Below, piece after piece: positions 5,667-6,040 of a stretch of DNA of 6,040 nt (its first letter is position 1; each line of letters starts with the position of its first letter). Below the pieces are notes generated by a model. That model saw nothing but the letters and a program-made list of their open reading frames with translations, had not been told where the DNA came from and did no database searches. The position numbers were made by a program, and so were the translations under genes. Source of the DNA: Candidatus Woesearchaeota archaeon (GTDB taxonomy: Archaea; Nanobdellota; Nanobdellia; Woesearchaeales; UBA10107); the NCBI GenBank assembly GCA_013331965.1, contig DUFL01000018.1, forward strand, positions 1-6,040, given 5' to 3'.

Positions 5667-5672
5667 ACCTCT
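5667..5672 (-). promoter_or_regulatory. Shine-Dalgarno sequence of the 66-residue protein
   Basis: On the minus strand AGAGGT lies six bases before the ATG at 5660, within the 13-nt gap after the preceding stop codon. It is the clearest ribosome binding site in the window. It fits an internal operon gene, in contrast to the leaderless first genes. Confidence 0.7.
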
Positions 5673-5673
5673 T

Positions 5674-5973
5674 TTAGTATTTCAGCAATTTCGCAGATTG
5701 TGCGATAATTATCGAAACCAAGATAAGGATTAGACCAACTACTGAATAAATTGAGCTTCTTGAATAGTTCAGCGTATCAATAAGATAATAAGTTCCTCCA
5801 AAAATGAGGAAAACTATTCCAAGCAAACACATTGCGAAAGAAATTACCTTTCTTTTGATTTTTTTTTGAGTAATTTTTACAGCATTATGGGCATAGGATT
5901 TGACACCGCCGATTACTTCTTCCTTAACAACATTCCCGAGGATAGACTTCCAGTCACTCTCTTTTTTTGCCAT
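5674..5973 (-). CDS. Small two-helix membrane protein, unknown function (YqjE/holin-like layout)
   Basis: This 99-residue protein has a soluble N-terminal part (1-42) with a basic stretch (KKIKRK, 37-42). Two membrane helices follow (about 43-65 and 75-93), with a short polar turn of about ten residues and a short AKLLKY tail. The positive-inside rule puts both ends inside. I do not recognise a specific family. The shape recalls YqjE-type (putative holin superfamily) proteins, which in bacteria sit next to YqjD. The next gene, 13 nt downstream, has the YqjD-like layout. The ATG at 5973 is about 23-27 bp from a TATA box, so translation is probably leaderless. No signal peptide or catalytic motif is seen. 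Confidence 0.7.
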   Translation of the reverse strand: MAKKESDWKSILGNVVKEEVIGGVKSYAHNAVKITQKKIKRKVISFAMCLLGIVFLIFGGTYYLIDTLNYSRSSIYSVVGLILILVSIIIAQSAKLLKY

Positions 5974-5995
5974 AGTAAGTTATTATCTCTTTTCT

Positions 5996-6003
5996 TTTAT
6001 AAA
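5996..6003 (-). promoter_or_regulatory. TATA box of the small two-gene membrane unit
   Basis: The palindromic octamer TTTATAAA is centred about 26 bp before the ATG at 5973, so the transcript should start at or very near the start codon. It is identical to the octamers at 15-22 and 510-517. The 37 bases beyond it to the window end show no further feature I can support. Confidence 0.65.
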
Positions 6004-6040
6004 TGTTATGCCAAAAATGGCTCTGTCCCGAAAGTCGTTA

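Noticed and set aside
6008..6040. Possible start of a plus-strand gene at the window edge (ATG at 6008 or 6017)
   Set aside because: Only about ten codons are visible, with no Shine-Dalgarno sequence; the TATA octamer is only five bases from the first ATG, so it suits the minus-strand gene instead.

Overview
The window looks archaeal. It carries a stand-alone TRAM-domain protein, an archaeal-type ribosomal protein uS2 and the euryarchaeal/DPANN recombinase paralog RadB. It also has TATA boxes of the TTTATAAA type about 23-26 bp ahead of several start codons, with leaderless or near-leaderless gene starts. The base composition is AT-rich, intergenic gaps are short and genes overlap. These traits together suggest a small-genome DPANN archaeon (Woesearchaeota/Pacearchaeota-like). 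The lineage is an inference; no rRNA is present to settle it. No mobile element, CRISPR array or tRNA was seen.

Layout. Plus strand: a TRAM-domain RNA-binding protein (87-473) with its own promoter and a hairpin/T-tract terminator, then rps2 (634-1239) behind a GC-rich structured leader of about 90 nt. Minus strand, right to left: a two-gene unit of a small two-helix membrane protein (5674-5973) and a Lys/Ala-rich protein with a C-terminal membrane helix (5460-5660). This resembles the bacterial YqjE/YqjD pairing in overall form. Next comes a tightly overlapping three-gene surface-glycosylation unit: a processive-type family 2 glycosyltransferase (4076-5338), a membrane-anchored thioredoxin-like protein with a CPAC motif (3384-4082) and a GT39/PMT-like GT-C glycosyltransferase (1951-3387). 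radB (1236-1910) follows with its own leaderless promoter and meets rps2 tail to tail, the two stop codons overlapping.

How they may work together. The three overlapping genes (7-nt and 4-nt overlaps) are probably co-translated. A cytosolic-face GT2 would make a polymer or lipid-linked sugar, and the GT39-like enzyme would transfer a polyprenyl-phosphate sugar on the outer face. The CPAC protein, also predicted to face outward, could act on disulfides; the C-terminal outer domain of the GT39-like protein has a close cysteine pair (C434/C441 counted from the chosen ATG).

Most interesting is the rps2 leader. It is a GC island (31 of 60 bases in 541-600) between AT-rich flanks of about 23-24% GC. 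It can form an 8-bp closing helix (540-547 with 597-605, one bulge) whose 3' strand is shared with a perfect 9-bp hairpin (601-609 with 616-624) just before the AUG. That is the architecture of a two-state RNA switch.
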